From positions 1 through 58,799 of the forward strand of contig JABJBP010000051.1 in the NCBI GenBank assembly GCA_018665815.1: a DNA stretch of 58,799 nt, given 5' to 3'. Source of the DNA: Rhodospirillaceae bacterium. GTDB taxonomy: Bacteria; Pseudomonadota; Alphaproteobacteria; Rhodospirillales; Casp-alpha2. The position numbers and the translations under genes were made by a program. Shown here piece after piece: positions 28,133 to 36,819 of the stretch. The first letter of the stretch is position 1. Each line of letters opens with the position of its first letter. The notes under the pieces are model-generated. The model ran no database searches. It had not been told where the DNA came from and saw nothing but the letters and a program-made list of their open reading frames with translations.

Positions 28133-29121
28133 GCGGCAATCTTTTCGATCAGGGGCATGTAAAAGGCGCGGATACGCGCCCGGACCGCATCAGGCTCAAG
28201 TAAATCAAACACCTCCGAGCGGAATTCGGCGGAATTGGGCAGGCCTTTCGAATACCACCCCAGGTGCTTGCGGGCGATTTTAACACCGGCTTGTGCGCCA
28301 TAATGATCCAAGATTGCATCGTAATGTTCGATGAGGGTGTCCAATTGAGCAGCGAGCGGCGGATCGTCCAGGCGTTCACCGGTCTGCAGAAAATGTGCGA
28401 CTTGGCTCGGAAACCATGGCCGGCCATAGGTGCCGCGACCGATAAGGACACCATCGGCCCCCGATTGGCGTAGCAATTCTGCGCCATCGTCGACGGTGAG
28501 CACGTCACCGTTGCCGAAAACCGGGATGCTGACGGCATCTTTGACTTGGCGAATAAACCGCCAATCAGATTTGCCTTTGTAAAACTGACAACGCGTGCGG
28601 CCATGAACCGCCACGGCTTGAATGCCGCATTCTTCGGCAATGCGCGCCAAATTCGGTGCGTTGCGGCTGTCATCATCCCAACCGGTTCGCATCTTCAACG
28701 TCACCGGCACCTTGACCGCCTTAACCGTCGCCTCCAACAGCTTGGCGGCCAGGGCTTCGTCACGCATCAGGGCAGAGCCGGCATCGCCGCTGGTCACCTT
28801 TTTCACCGGGCAGCCCATGTTGATATCAATGATCGATGCGCCACGTGCTTCATTCAGGCGGGCGGCTTCCGCCATGACGTCAGGTTCGCAACCGGCCAAC
28901 TGCACGGCAATGGGGTGCTCGTCGGCGCAATGGGTCGCCATTTTCATGGTTTTCCTGGCCGCATGGATCATCGCCCTGCTGGCGATCATCTCGGATATCA
29001 CCATGCCCGCACCGGCACGTTTCACCAGGCGACGAAACGGCATATCAGTGACGCCTGACATCGGTGCCAGAATAACCGGCACATCAATTTCGACAGGCCC
29101 AATGTTAACGGGTTTTAGCAT
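28129..29121 (-). CDS. dusB: tRNA-dihydrouridine synthase DusB
   Basis: FMN enzyme reducing uridines in the tRNA D-loop. The ATG at 29121 (TGAGGAA upstream, MLKPVNIG) is used; a longer frame exists. Signatures: [15 protein letters not shown], the catalytic cysteine in [34 protein letters not shown], and the FMN phosphate region GNGDVLT...[13 protein letters not shown]. dusB is the usual first gene of the ntrBC operon in alphaproteobacteria. Confidence 0.96.
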   Translation of the reverse strand: MLKPVNIGPVEIDVPVILAPMSGVTDMPFRRLVKRAGAGMVISEMIASRAMIHAARKTMKMATHCADEHPIAVQLAGCEPDVMAEAARLNEARGASIIDINMGCPVKKVTSGDAGSALMRDEALAAKLLEATVKAVKVPVTLKMRTGWDDDSRNAPNLARIAEECGIQAVAVHGRTRCQFYKGKSDWRFIRQVKDAVSIPVFGNGDVLTVDDGAELLRQSGADGVLIGRGTYGRPWFPSQVAHFLQTGERLDDPPLAAQLDTLIEHYDAILDHYGAQAGVKIARKHLGWYSKGLPNSAEFRSEVFDLLEPDAVRARIRAFYMPLIEKIAA

Positions 29122-29200
29122 ACCATTCCTCAAAATGTGCCTATTTATTGTGCAATCGAGCAGAAAACTCAAGACTTGTGCGTTTTCTTGGCGCCAGGCT

Positions 29201-30004
29201 TTAGCCGATGATCACGTCGGTGACAAATTTCACCCCAGGATATCCCAACGTCAGAACCAAATAGGCGGCCAAAACCCACCGTGCGGCTTTGCGTCCTCGT
29301 AAACCTGAAACCCGGTGCGCGATCAACAGGGCGCCGATCAGCGCAAATGCCGCGAATGCCAAGATGGATTTATGATCGAATTCAATCAACTGGCCTGACT
29401 GAGCGTAGTTCAACGTCATGCCGGTGATCAGGCCAAGAACCAGTACCGTCTCGGCAATAGCCAAAAGCCGGATGACCATATCATCGCAGGCGGTGATGGG
29501 CGGCAGCGCGCGGGTTAGGCTAGTTGGTTTTTTCGCCTTCATCGCGCGTTCCTGAAGAATGCCCGCCGACGCGGCAACGGCGGCCAACGTCACCAGCGCA
29601 TAGGTTGCGACGGAAACTGCAATATGCAGAACGATCCAGCCCGATGGCTGATCGGCAATGGGTTTACTGGCCGCGTGGCCAGACCAAATGGCAGCGAGAA
29701 TGCCAAGGCCAAGCATCAGCGGCCAAAGTATCGGCGCCAACTGCCATGCGTCGCGGTCAAATGCCGCAGTGAAACCGAAAATAGCCATTGTGGCAGCGAT
29801 GGATAACCAAAGTGCCGCGGACAAATCGGTCCGCCAAGCGGCGGCAAACTCGGTGATAATCCACATGAATGGCCCAACGAACGCCACTGCCAAAAGCAGC
29901 CAGAAAACCGCATCTCGCACCGGTGCTTTGCGCGCACCGATGAAGGCCGCCGGCAAAAGTGCACTGAGCGCCATCAGGTTCAGGACGGTTGAGGTTTCGG
30001 CCAT
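29201..30004 (-). CDS. CcsA/YpjD-like cytochrome c assembly membrane protein
   Basis: About 267 residues from ATG 30004 ([20 protein letters not shown]). Seven to eight hydrophobic helices are visible. The C-terminal part [20 protein letters not shown]...[18 protein letters not shown] matches the CcsA/HemX/YpjD pattern. The family holds haem-handling membrane proteins; the tryptophan-rich WxWD haem motif of true CcsA is not seen, so haem export is unproven. Longer frames upstream overlap the divergent ispDF region and look non-coding. It stands between dusB and ispDF. Confidence 0.75.
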   Translation of the reverse strand: MAETSTVLNLMALSALLPAAFIGARKAPVRDAVFWLLLAVAFVGPFMWIITEFAAAWRTDLSAALWLSIAATMAIFGFTAAFDRDAWQLAPILWPLMLGLGILAAIWSGHAASKPIADQPSGWIVLHIAVSVATYALVTLAAVAASAGILQERAMKAKKPTSLTRALPPITACDDMVIRLLAIAETVLVLGLITGMTLNYAQSGQLIEFDHKSILAFAAFALIGALLIAHRVSGLRGRKAARWVLAAYLVLTLGYPGVKFVTDVIIG

Positions 30005-30240
30005 GGCGGCTGTTATCCCGTTGTCTTCAAGATATGCGCCGAAAGATGCCGCCGCCGGCGGCCATATACAAGCGTCGATTACCTTTTTACGGCGATATCG
30101 TTGGTTGGCAGATGGCCCCTGCCCCACTAATGTCTGGAACAATTTTTCGCGGTCGTCGGCTGGGTCAACTAGAATTGGCGGGCGATAAACATGCGATATC
30201 GGATCAGGGTTGCCGATCGAATGATTGAGGATATGAGCGC

Positions 30241-31413
30241 GTGACACGGACCGTAGCATTAATTGTCGGGGCGGGACGCGGCCATCGTTTCGGTGGTGAG
30301 ACGCCGAAGCAATACCGCGATTACGGCGGCGAGCAGCTTTTTCGCCACGCACTCCGCGCCTTTGCTGACCACCCCGATGTTGACGCCGTGCAACCGGTCA
30401 TCCATTTGGATGATCTCTCACTGTTTGAAACGGCGACAGAAGGGCTTGATGTCATGGCGCCGGTTGGCGGCGGCGATAGCCGCCAGGAATCCGTGCTGCG
30501 GGGCTTGCGTCACCTCCAATCCCAGCCGCCGGACCGCGTTCTCATCCATGACGCCGCCCGGCCGTTTGTTGACCACGGACTTATAGAGCGCGTGTTGGCG
30601 GGGCTGGACAGTCATGGCGGTGCTGTGCCTGCAATTCCCGTGACTGATACGCTGAAAGCGGTCACCGACGGCGTTATCGATGAGACGGTCGATCGATCCC
30701 GCCTTTGGCGTGTCCAAACGCCGCAAGGGTTCCGCTACCGAGAAATTTTGGCCGCCCACGAGGCGGCGGCGGGCCTGCAAATGACCGATGATGCCGCCGT
30801 CGCCGAGCATGTCGGTTTATCGGTGGCAATTGTCGACGGTGATTCCGACAACATGAAAATCACGCGGGCCGAGGATTTGAAGATGACGGAACTACCAGGC
30901 GCCAACTGGGAATACCGGACCGGACATGGATTTGACGTCCATCGTTTCGGCGATGGTGATGGTGTCATTCTGTGCGGTGTGGAGATTGCCCACGATCAGG
31001 GCTTGGTCGGGCATTCGGATGCCGATGTGGGGCTGCATGCATTGACGGACGCGATACTTGGCGCCGTTGGCGCAGCTGATATCGGCGAACATTTTCCGCC
31101 CAGTGATCCCCAATGGCGCGGCGCGCCATCGTCCGTGTTCGTTGAACACGCCGCCCGGGCGGTCCACAAATTGGGCGGCGAAATTGTCAATATAGATGTC
31201 ACACTAATTTGCGAGAAACCGAAAATCGGGCCCAACCGTGTCGCTATGCGCGACGCTGTTGCAGCCATGCTTGAAATTGCGCCGGGGCGCGTGAATGTTA
31301 AGGCGACAACGACGGAACGGCTGGGCTTTACTGGCCGCGGTGAAGGAATTGCCGCACAAGCCATTGCGACTGTACGGGTTGCACTGGTAAATTGCACTGA
31401 AAGGCGCCTTTGA
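30241..31413 (+). CDS. ispDF: bifunctional IspD/IspF of the MEP isoprenoid pathway
   Basis: Fuses MEP cytidylyltransferase (IspD) to MEcPP synthase (IspF), steps 3 and 5 of the non-mevalonate pathway. IspD spans about residues 1-225 (LIVGAGRGHRFGGETPKQYR, HDAARPFVD, RLWRVQTPQGF). IspF spans about 230-388 (RTGHGFDVHRFGDGDG, GHSDADVGLHALTDAILGA, NVKATTTERLGFTGRGEGIAA). The start is a GTG at 30241; the ATG seven bases upstream is out of frame. The fusion is typical of many alphaproteobacteria. Confidence 0.96.
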   Translation: MTRTVALIVGAGRGHRFGGETPKQYRDYGGEQLFRHALRAFADHPDVDAVQPVIHLDDLSLFETATEGLDVMAPVGGGDSRQESVLRGLRHLQSQPPDRVLIHDAARPFVDHGLIERVLAGLDSHGGAVPAIPVTDTLKAVTDGVIDETVDRSRLWRVQTPQGFRYREILAAHEAAAGLQMTDDAAVAEHVGLSVAIVDGDSDNMKITRAEDLKMTELPGANWEYRTGHGFDVHRFGDGDGVILCGVEIAHDQGLVGHSDADVGLHALTDAILGAVGAADIGEHFPPSDPQWRGAPSSVFVEHAARAVHKLGGEIVNIDVTLICEKPKIGPNRVAMRDAVAAMLEIAPGRVNVKATTTERLGFTGRGEGIAAQAIATVRVALVNCTERRL

Positions 31414-31501
31414 ATTTGGTGCTGAGTGGCGCTAGGTTCTATGTTAACTGATGAGCGGAATAGTTGCCGCTGTGGCCCATTGCGGGCGGAGTTGAAGAAG
31501 C

Positions 31502-32421
31502 ATGCCGAAGATCAACTTTGTCACCTGTGATGTTCTCTTGGTCGATCACGACCTGAACACGCGCCAAAGTATCAAAATATTCTCCATAATAATGGGTTCC
31601 GAGACATCAATTTCGGCAAAACCTTGGCCAGTATCAAAGACGTGCTGGCAAAAGGCAGTCCTGATTTATTGATCGCGAGCTGTGAACTCAAGGATGGCGA
31701 TTTCATTGACTATATCAAAGAGATACGGCGCGGAAACGCCGGCCATAATCCCTTTATCCCGATTATTACATTGATTGAAACGCCGACCCCGGAGCTTGTT
31801 GCCCGGGTCGTGGAATCGGGAACGGATACGGTGATTGCGAAACCGATTTCGACGGCGCAATTGCTGGACCGTATCGATGACCTGATTGAATCGCGGAAGA
31901 AATTTGTGGTGTCCGAAGCGTACGTTGGTCCGGCCCGGCGCAAGGACAATGCCGAAGGTGGCATTGAGGCGCCCAATACGCTGCGTGCCAAGGCAATCGG
32001 TGAAAAACTCAGCTTCGCCGAAGTCGAAGCGATGATCAGTCAGGCCATGGCGCAGATACAAATCGCCAGCCTGGATGTGATTGGTGCCCAAATCGCGGCG
32101 CATGTCACTAATCTGGTGCCGATGCTGGAGCGCGCTGGGCGCTTGGACCCATCTATCCGCCAGGAACTCCTGAGCTTGCTTGATATCACCGACGGCTCCA
32201 GCGACAAGCTCTCGGGCAGCAAATTCGAACACGTGACGGAATTATGTGAATCGGTTGGCAATGTTGCGAGCGCCATTTTGGCGGCGCGTGGCGGCGCGCC
32301 GGATCCGCGTGACATTCAGCTTTTGAAACCGCTTTCCCAAGCCATTCAGGCCTGCTTCAGCGGTGCCATCACCAGCGCCGTGCAAGTCAGCGCCATCGTG
32401 CAACAAATCGGCGCACGCTGA
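31502..32421 (+). pseudogene. response-regulator-like protein with a -1 frameshift
   Basis: The ATG at 31502 opens a receiver domain (VLLVDHDLNTRQSIK) whose frame fails after the AAAA run at 31574-31577. The next frame continues perfectly with NILHNNGFRDINFGKTLASI and runs to 32421. Adding one A joins them into about 306 residues: REC (SPDLLIASCELKDGDF, TVIAKPISTAQLLDRI) plus an unassigned helical C-terminal region (about residues 150-306). The expected aspartate of the receiver appears replaced or shifted (SCELKDGD). A homopolymer base-call error or true inactivation are equally possible. Confidence 0.65.
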
Positions 32422-32426
32422 GCGCG

Positions 32427-32741
32427 TCAGATTGTCTCGGTATCGATCCAATTCAAGAAATCAGGATTGCCCGCGGTAATCGGGAGCGCTACGACGCACG
32501 CGCAGTCGTAGCTGTGTAAGGCCTGTATGCGGGCGCTAAGCTGAGGCACCAAATCGCTTCGCGTTTTTAAAATAAGCGCGATTTCCTGGTCTTCACAAAT
32601 CTTGCCCTGCCATCCAAAGACCGATGTCATCTCGCCCAGAATATTCGCGCAGGCAGCAAGTTTCTCTTCAACTGCGGTACGCGCAAGGACCAGCGCTTCA
32701 TCACGATTGGTGGCTGTCACATAAACCATTACCTGAGACAT
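32427..32741 (-). CDS. cutA: divalent-cation tolerance protein CutA
   Basis: Small trimeric PII-like protein of about 104 residues from the ATG at 32741 (MSQVMVYVTATNRDEAL, CGAGGTAT upstream). Diagnostic stretches are LAACANILGEMTSVFGWQGKI and EIALILKTRSD, then LHSYDCACVVALPITAGNPDFLNWI. It is convergent with the response-regulator gene, with only 5 bases between stops. Its molecular role is still debated in the family. Confidence 0.93.
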   Translation of the reverse strand: MSQVMVYVTATNRDEALVLARTAVEEKLAACANILGEMTSVFGWQGKICEDQEIALILKTRSDLVPQLSARIQALHSYDCACVVALPITAGNPDFLNWIDTETI

Positions 32742-32867
32742 TCTATACCTCGAAGATTCCGTCAATCTTAGCCCGAGCGTGGTTCGTCGATGTCACCTTG
32801 GCCGGGCGGTGAAACTAACGTACCATGCGCGCTGAATTAATCCGCGGGTTTTTAACGGGAGGCAACC

Positions 32868-33197
32868 GTGTCCTCATCCTTCGAATCGCCCAACGCGATG
32901 CCGGCAAACGATCATCCGGAGGCAGCGTCTGATCATGACGCGGCGGCGCCGGAAAGTGTGAAATCAGTTGCCGGTGCGGCCACCGATGGGCAGCGCAAAT
33001 GGTTGCGCCGTGGGCTCGATCAACCGGGCGGTAAATTGCCTCTGTTTGATGACCTGGGGCAAAAGGTCAGCACCAGGACGGTTCAAAGTTGCATTGAGCG
33101 CGGTTGGGCGGAACCTTGGTTTAATAACCCACTGAAACCCGGTTGGATCGTTTGTAAATTGACCGAGGATGGACGCCGAATAGCCGCTCCATCGTAG
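32868..33197 (+). CDS. hypothetical protein, conserved C-terminal half likely
   Basis: 109 residues from a GTG preceded by GGGAGG. The first 45 residues are low-complexity and acidic; the second half WLRRGLDQPGGKLPLFD...RTVQSCIERGWAEPWF and PGWIVCKLTEDGRR looks folded and resembles a small winged-helix pattern. I do not recognise the family. It leads a small plus-strand group with the STAS and 2Fe-2S proteins but is 105 bases from the next gene. Confidence 0.6.
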   Translation: MSSSFESPNAMPANDHPEAASDHDAAAPESVKSVAGAATDGQRKWLRRGLDQPGGKLPLFDDLGQKVSTRTVQSCIERGWAEPWFNNPLKPGWIVCKLTEDGRRIAAPS

Positions 33198-33302
33198 CGG
33201 CGTTCGCACACCTGCACATGCAGTTGTGCCGTGTCACTTCCGTAACGAACCGTTATCGAAAGCCCGACGCAACGCGGCGGCGGAGCCAAAATCGAGAAAA
33301 CC

Positions 33303-33638
33303 ATGGTTGAAATCAACATCAGTGAAATAGCAGGCCAGTGCGTTGTCGGGTTGACGGGCGATGTCGATTTGTCATGTTCGTCTCTTGTGCGTGACGCGCT
33401 CATGGAAAAAATCGGGCAAACCGCAATAACCGTGGTTGATTTGGCCGGCGTCGAAATGATCGACAGCTCCGGCGTCGCTAGTCTGGTTGAAGGCCATCAA
33501 CAGGCCAAGAAGCGTGGGTCGCGGCTGGTTTTGGTCGCCTGCCGCCCGACAGTCCTAAAGGTGCTCCAGTTGGCGAAGCTCGACGATGTGTTTGAGATTT
33601 CCGGCAGTCTCGAAGATGCCTTGGGAAGCGGTGCATGA
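33303..33638 (+). CDS. STAS-domain anti-sigma factor antagonist-like protein
   Basis: 111 residues covering one STAS domain. The phosphorylatable-serine motif is intact: MIDSSGVASL with DSSG at residues 54-57, followed by KRGSRLVLVACRP and VLKVLQLAKLDDVF. Such proteins bind anti-sigma kinases (RsbW type) or act in lipid-asymmetry (MlaB-like) systems. No anti-sigma gene is adjacent, so the partner is unknown. Its stop overlaps the start of the 2Fe-2S gene (ATGA), implying co-translation. Confidence 0.85.
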   Translation: MVEINISEIAGQCVVGLTGDVDLSCSSLVRDALMEKIGQTAITVVDLAGVEMIDSSGVASLVEGHQQAKKRGSRLVLVACRPTVLKVLQLAKLDDVFEISGSLEDALGSGA

Positions 33639-34012
33639 CACCGCCCGATAAGACGCCGGCTGAGGCCCCCAGTTCCGACCCTGATTCCGAAGTCCGCCCA
33701 CGGATCTTAATGATATGCGTTAACCGTCGGTTCCGCATGGATGAGCCGTCTTGCGCGGCGCGCGGCAGCGAGGATATGGCCAAAATGCTGGAGGAAACTA
33801 TTCGCCAGCGCCGGATTAATATTGTCGTTGAGCGCAGTGTTTGCATGGGACACTGCCAAACGGGGCCGACAATTCGGTTGGCGCCGGGTGGGCGATTCTA
33901 CCATGGGCCAGCGGATGATGAGATTCCTGCCATTCTCGATGATTTGGAGCGCCTTTGTGGCGTTAAGGATGAGGCCGAAGATGGCCCGCCGATGCATTTG
34001 CTCGGTTCTTGA
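33635..34012 (+). CDS. thioredoxin-like [2Fe-2S] ferredoxin protein
   Basis: 125 residues. Four cysteines spaced as in thioredoxin-like 2Fe-2S proteins: C28 (ILMICVNRRF), C40 (EPSCAARGS), C70 and C74 (VCMGHCQTGPTIRLAPGG). This is the cluster-binding pattern of stand-alone ferredoxins of the NuoE/Shethna type. It is co-translated with the STAS gene, so an electron-transfer partner is not evident locally. The last gene before the AT-rich intergenic region that holds the candidate sRNA. Confidence 0.83.
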   Translation: MTPPDKTPAEAPSSDPDSEVRPRILMICVNRRFRMDEPSCAARGSEDMAKMLEETIRQRRINIVVERSVCMGHCQTGPTIRLAPGGRFYHGPADDEIPAILDDLERLCGVKDEAEDGPPMHLLGS

Positions 34013-34059
34013 TCAATTATAATCGTTTAAAAACAATGCTTTAAAATTAATATTCCAAT

Positions 34060-34075
34060 TGTGATGCGCGTCACA
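34060..34075. promoter_or_regulatory. CRP/FNR-family operator, perfect TGTGA-N6-TCACA
   Basis: TGTGATGCGCGTCACA matches the CRP consensus half-sites exactly in both arms. Its centre (34067.5) lies 41.5 bases before 34109, the start predicted from a CATTAT -10 element at 34097-34102. That is the classical class II activator spacing. No protein gene starts nearby on either strand except a doubtful 52-codon frame. Confidence 0.6.
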
Positions 34076-34108
34076 GCTATTACTGCGGTGTTTTGGCATT
34101 ATCAGGGT

Positions 34109-34192
34109 GTTGGATGAATTTCGATTTTGAAATTCCTCCCTTCCCTCAAGAGCACAAACTACGGTCAGTGATTTATTCACCGGCCGTTTTTT
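34109..34192 (+). ncRNA. candidate trans-acting small RNA, CRP-type promoter
   Basis: Predicted transcript of about 84 bases from a -10-like CATTAT (34097-34102) to the U-run of the terminator at 34162-34192. A 7-bp hairpin GAATTTC/GAAATTC (34116-34122, 34129-34135) comes first. An unpaired C/U-rich stretch CTCCCTTCCCTC (34136-34147) follows and could pair with Shine-Dalgarno sequences, and the terminator hairpin ends in six Us. This is the layout of Hfq-dependent base-pairing sRNAs. No similarity to a named sRNA family is recognised. The evidence is structural pattern only. Confidence 0.5.
34162..34192 (+). terminator. intrinsic terminator of the candidate sRNA
   Basis: CGGTCAGTGA / TCACCGGCCG form a 10-base stem (one G-U wobble, one mismatch) around a TTTAT loop, followed by TTTTTT. 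It lies about 150 bases after the preceding protein gene and points away from the convergent acyltransferase gene. Confidence 0.7.
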
Positions 34193-34226
34193 CTATGCCC
34201 AAGTATAAGGATCGGTGTTTTTCGAG

Positions 34227-34679
34227 TTACGGATCCAATGGCCGCAACAGCTTTGCCGGGTTTCCGGCATAGATCCCCGGTTCCAGAATGTCGCCGGCGA
34301 CCACGGCGCCGGCGCCGATGACCGCGTGATCGCAAATTTTCACCGGCAGCAGTGTCGCGTTTGAGCCGACGGACACATGATCGCCCAAGACCGTCGGCAA
34401 CCAAGCATCTTTGTCCTCAAAGGCCGGACCGCCAGCGTCAAACCTGTCATTGATAAACATGACACCGTGGCCGATGAAACAATGGGTGCCGATGGTGACC
34501 AGCTCACAGATGAACGAATGGGACTGAACCCGTGTGTTGGCACCGATTTTGGCGCCTTTTTGAATTTCGACAAACGGCCCAATGAAGCAATCCGCGCCGA
34601 TCTCACAGCCATAAAGGTTGGCGGGCTCAATGACCGTCACATCGCGACCGAACGTCACATCGACGATGCCGGATTTCAT
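34227..34679 (-). CDS. hexapeptide-repeat (left-handed beta-helix) acyltransferase
   Basis: About 150 residues from ATG 34679 (MKSGIVDVTFG); a longer frame to 34754 lacks conserved features. Hexapeptide repeats run through the protein (IGADCFIGPFVEIQKGAKIGANTRVQS; ICDHAVIGAGAVVAG), with a loop carrying HCFIGHGVMFIND and ending GIYAGNPAKLLRPL. This is the WbbJ/N-acetyltransferase pattern of sugar O- or N-acetylation enzymes. Next to a Gfo/Idh oxidoreductase, this pair is what nucleotide-sugar (e.g. acetamido-sugar) pathways use. Confidence 0.85.
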   Translation of the reverse strand: MKSGIVDVTFGRDVTVIEPANLYGCEIGADCFIGPFVEIQKGAKIGANTRVQSHSFICELVTIGTHCFIGHGVMFINDRFDAGGPAFEDKDAWLPTVLGDHVSVGSNATLLPVKICDHAVIGAGAVVAGDILEPGIYAGNPAKLLRPLDP

Positions 34680-34849
34680 GATCCGCGGTTTATGGTCCAA
34701 GTTTTCTCGCCTTAGGCTTTCGTGTTGTACCCGTGCCAACGCCTTGCGTGGCAAGCTGCGATGACAATGCTAGAAGTTATACGGAGTTTTCGGATTAAGA
34801 AAAAGGACTAGGCTTTGCCGCTGCCGGCGGAATAGCCGCAACCAGAACA

Positions 34850-35821
34850 ATGGGTACGAATTTACCGGCGATCGCGCTGTGGGGCGCAGGTGATCACGCG
34901 ACGCGCAATATTTTGCCGGCGATCAACGCGGCGAAGACCTTACGTCTGGCCGGAATTCACACCCGCAACGCCGAAGTACTGGAAGCGCAGACGGCACACT
35001 GGCAATGCCATGGCTGGGCGAGCGCGGATGAGATGCTGGCTGATGAGGGCGTCGATATTGTCTATGTGGCGACCCCCATCGGGCTGCATGCCGCGCACGC
35101 CGCGAGAGTGTTGGAATCAGGTAAGCATTTGTTCTGCGAAAAATCTCTGACGACGACGCTGACGGATGCGGAAACGCTCGTTGAGATGGCGCGGTCGCGA
35201 GCGTTGGCGTTGTGTACGACCTTCGGGCCGATACATCATCCCCAGTTCACGGCGCTGCGTCGGCTGATTGAAGATGGTAAAATCGGCAAGGTCGTCAGCC
35301 TCACCGCGCGATTTGGTTTCCCCCACCTCGAGCCCGGCAACGCCAGGTATTCCGCAGCATTGGGTGGCGGCGTGCTGCTTGATGCCGGGGTCTATCCAAT
35401 TTGTCTGAGTGCGGAAATATTAGGCGCCCTGCCCGACTTTGTCAGCGCGCGCCGCCAGAGCGCCGATGGCTATGAGGTCGATACCTCCGGGACCGCGATG
35501 TTGGAATTTCCAAGCGGCGCGGTGGCCAACCTGGAATGGGGATACGGCCGACACTACCGCAATGAGGTTGAGGTTTGGGGTGAAACCGGCTCAATCTTTG
35601 CCCACCGGGCATTCTCAAAACCGCCGGACCTGACGACCGAATTGATCGTTCGAAAACAGGATGGCGAGAACACGGTGGAGATACCGGCGGCTGACATTTT
35701 TGTGACAATGTTGGATGCGCAGGTTAATTGCCTGGATGATCCGGCGAGGCGTGAAGCGTATTGGACCAGAGCTCTTGATCATCAACGCCTAGTCGAACAG
35801 GTCATTGAGGCTTCCAGCTGA
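34850..35821 (+). CDS. Gfo/Idh/MocA family oxidoreductase
   Basis: 323 residues. The N-terminal Rossmann motif ALWGAGDHATRNILPA is followed by IVYVATPIGLHAAHA and CEKSLTTTLTDAETLVEMA (the usual EKP is EKS here). A C-terminal alpha/beta domain contains GGGVLLDAGVYPICL. Family members oxidise or reduce sugars or sugar nucleotides with NAD(P). It is divergent from the acyltransferase gene and convergent with the glycosyltransferase gene, supporting a glycan role. The substrate is unknown. Confidence 0.87.
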   Translation: MGTNLPAIALWGAGDHATRNILPAINAAKTLRLAGIHTRNAEVLEAQTAHWQCHGWASADEMLADEGVDIVYVATPIGLHAAHAARVLESGKHLFCEKSLTTTLTDAETLVEMARSRALALCTTFGPIHHPQFTALRRLIEDGKIGKVVSLTARFGFPHLEPGNARYSAALGGGVLLDAGVYPICLSAEILGALPDFVSARRQSADGYEVDTSGTAMLEFPSGAVANLEWGYGRHYRNEVEVWGETGSIFAHRAFSKPPDLTTELIVRKQDGENTVEIPAADIFVTMLDAQVNCLDDPARREAYWTRALDHQRLVEQVIEASS

Positions 35822-35831
35822 ACTTTCACGT

Positions 35832-36731
35832 TCAATACGGTCGGGGCCGCGCCCATGTGGTGCGCAACCACGATGGCCCGCCTTTCAAGAACCGATTGAC
35901 CGCGGACACTCTGGCCAATTGGCCGACAACGGTTTTCGGCCTAAGCAACAGCGCGCCGATCATGGCGTTGCATGCGTATTCGCGACGCTTTTCGCGTGCC
36001 TCTTTGCAGGCGGCAGTGTGGCCGACATGTTTGCTTTTGAGATAGAAGTGGCTCCAGATCAAATTCCAATCCTTGCGCCAGCGTGTTTTGTAGCTGATGC
36101 GCTCGGATGCCCCGCCGCCATGATGGATTACGGCCTCAGTGTCGACAATCAGGCTGTAGCCGGCTTGTGATACGCGGACACAAATATCGACGTCTTCGTT
36201 GTAGAGAAAAATGTTGGAATCAAACCCATCCAACTTTTTGATTGCTTCGTTGCGCCATAACCAGACGCTGCCGCAGACATACCAGGTGCAAAATGGTCCT
36301 TCCGGCGGTACTGCGATTTTCCTGTGTTCGATTTCGCCGGGGCCCATGACATCAATTTCCTGATCATCATTAGCATTGATGATCATCGGCGAGATGACCG
36401 CCGCATTCGGGTCGGCATCCATGCTGGCCACCAGCCGTTCAACGCAGGCGTTGTCAAATTGCACATCGGGGTTCATGTGCAAGATCAATTCCGTATCGAC
36501 CTCTTTGAATGCCATGTTCGACGGCATGGAAACACCGGTGTTGTCGGGGTTGTGGATGATTTCCACCCGGTCATGCAGGCTTTTCGCCAGGGCTGCCGAG
36601 CCATCCGAACTGGCATTGTCGATGACGATGATCCGCTTCGCTTTGGCCAGGCTTTCGAGCGCGCCGGCCAACACGGAAACCGAGTTGTGAACGATAAATA
36701 CGACGGTGATACGGTCCCAAAAATCCGACAT
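35832..36731 (-). CDS. family 2 glycosyltransferase
   Basis: About 299 residues from ATG 36731 (GGAATAAG upstream, MSDFWDRITVVFIVHNS). GT-A fold signatures: IIVIDNASSDGSAALAKS, LILHMNPDVQFDNACVERL (sugar-nucleotide/metal aspartates), a GSVWLWRNEAIKKLDGFD segment and the NEDVDICVRVSQAGY acceptor motif. It resembles rhamnosyltransferase-like GT2 enzymes. The C-terminus is basic and likely membrane-associated. It lies 88 bases downstream of the radical SAM gene on the same strand. Confidence 0.88.
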   Translation of the reverse strand: MSDFWDRITVVFIVHNSVSVLAGALESLAKAKRIIVIDNASSDGSAALAKSLHDRVEIIHNPDNTGVSMPSNMAFKEVDTELILHMNPDVQFDNACVERLVASMDADPNAAVISPMIINANDDQEIDVMGPGEIEHRKIAVPPEGPFCTWYVCGSVWLWRNEAIKKLDGFDSNIFLYNEDVDICVRVSQAGYSLIVDTEAVIHHGGGASERISYKTRWRKDWNLIWSHFYLKSKHVGHTAACKEAREKRREYACNAMIGALLLRPKTVVGQLARVSAVNRFLKGGPSWLRTTWARPRPY

Positions 36732-36819
36732 GCTTATTCCCGGCTGAAATATGGGTTCACGCGCAGTGCTCAAGGTGCCAAAACTGCACTGGCAATTAAG
36801 GGAATGCCAATTACAACGG

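Noticed and set aside
34114-34272. 52-codon frame MNFDFEIPPFPQEHK... within the sRNA candidate
   Set aside because: No clear Shine-Dalgarno, crosses the terminator hairpin, and its second half is antisense to the acyltransferase gene. A tiny peptide encoded by the sRNA is not excluded.
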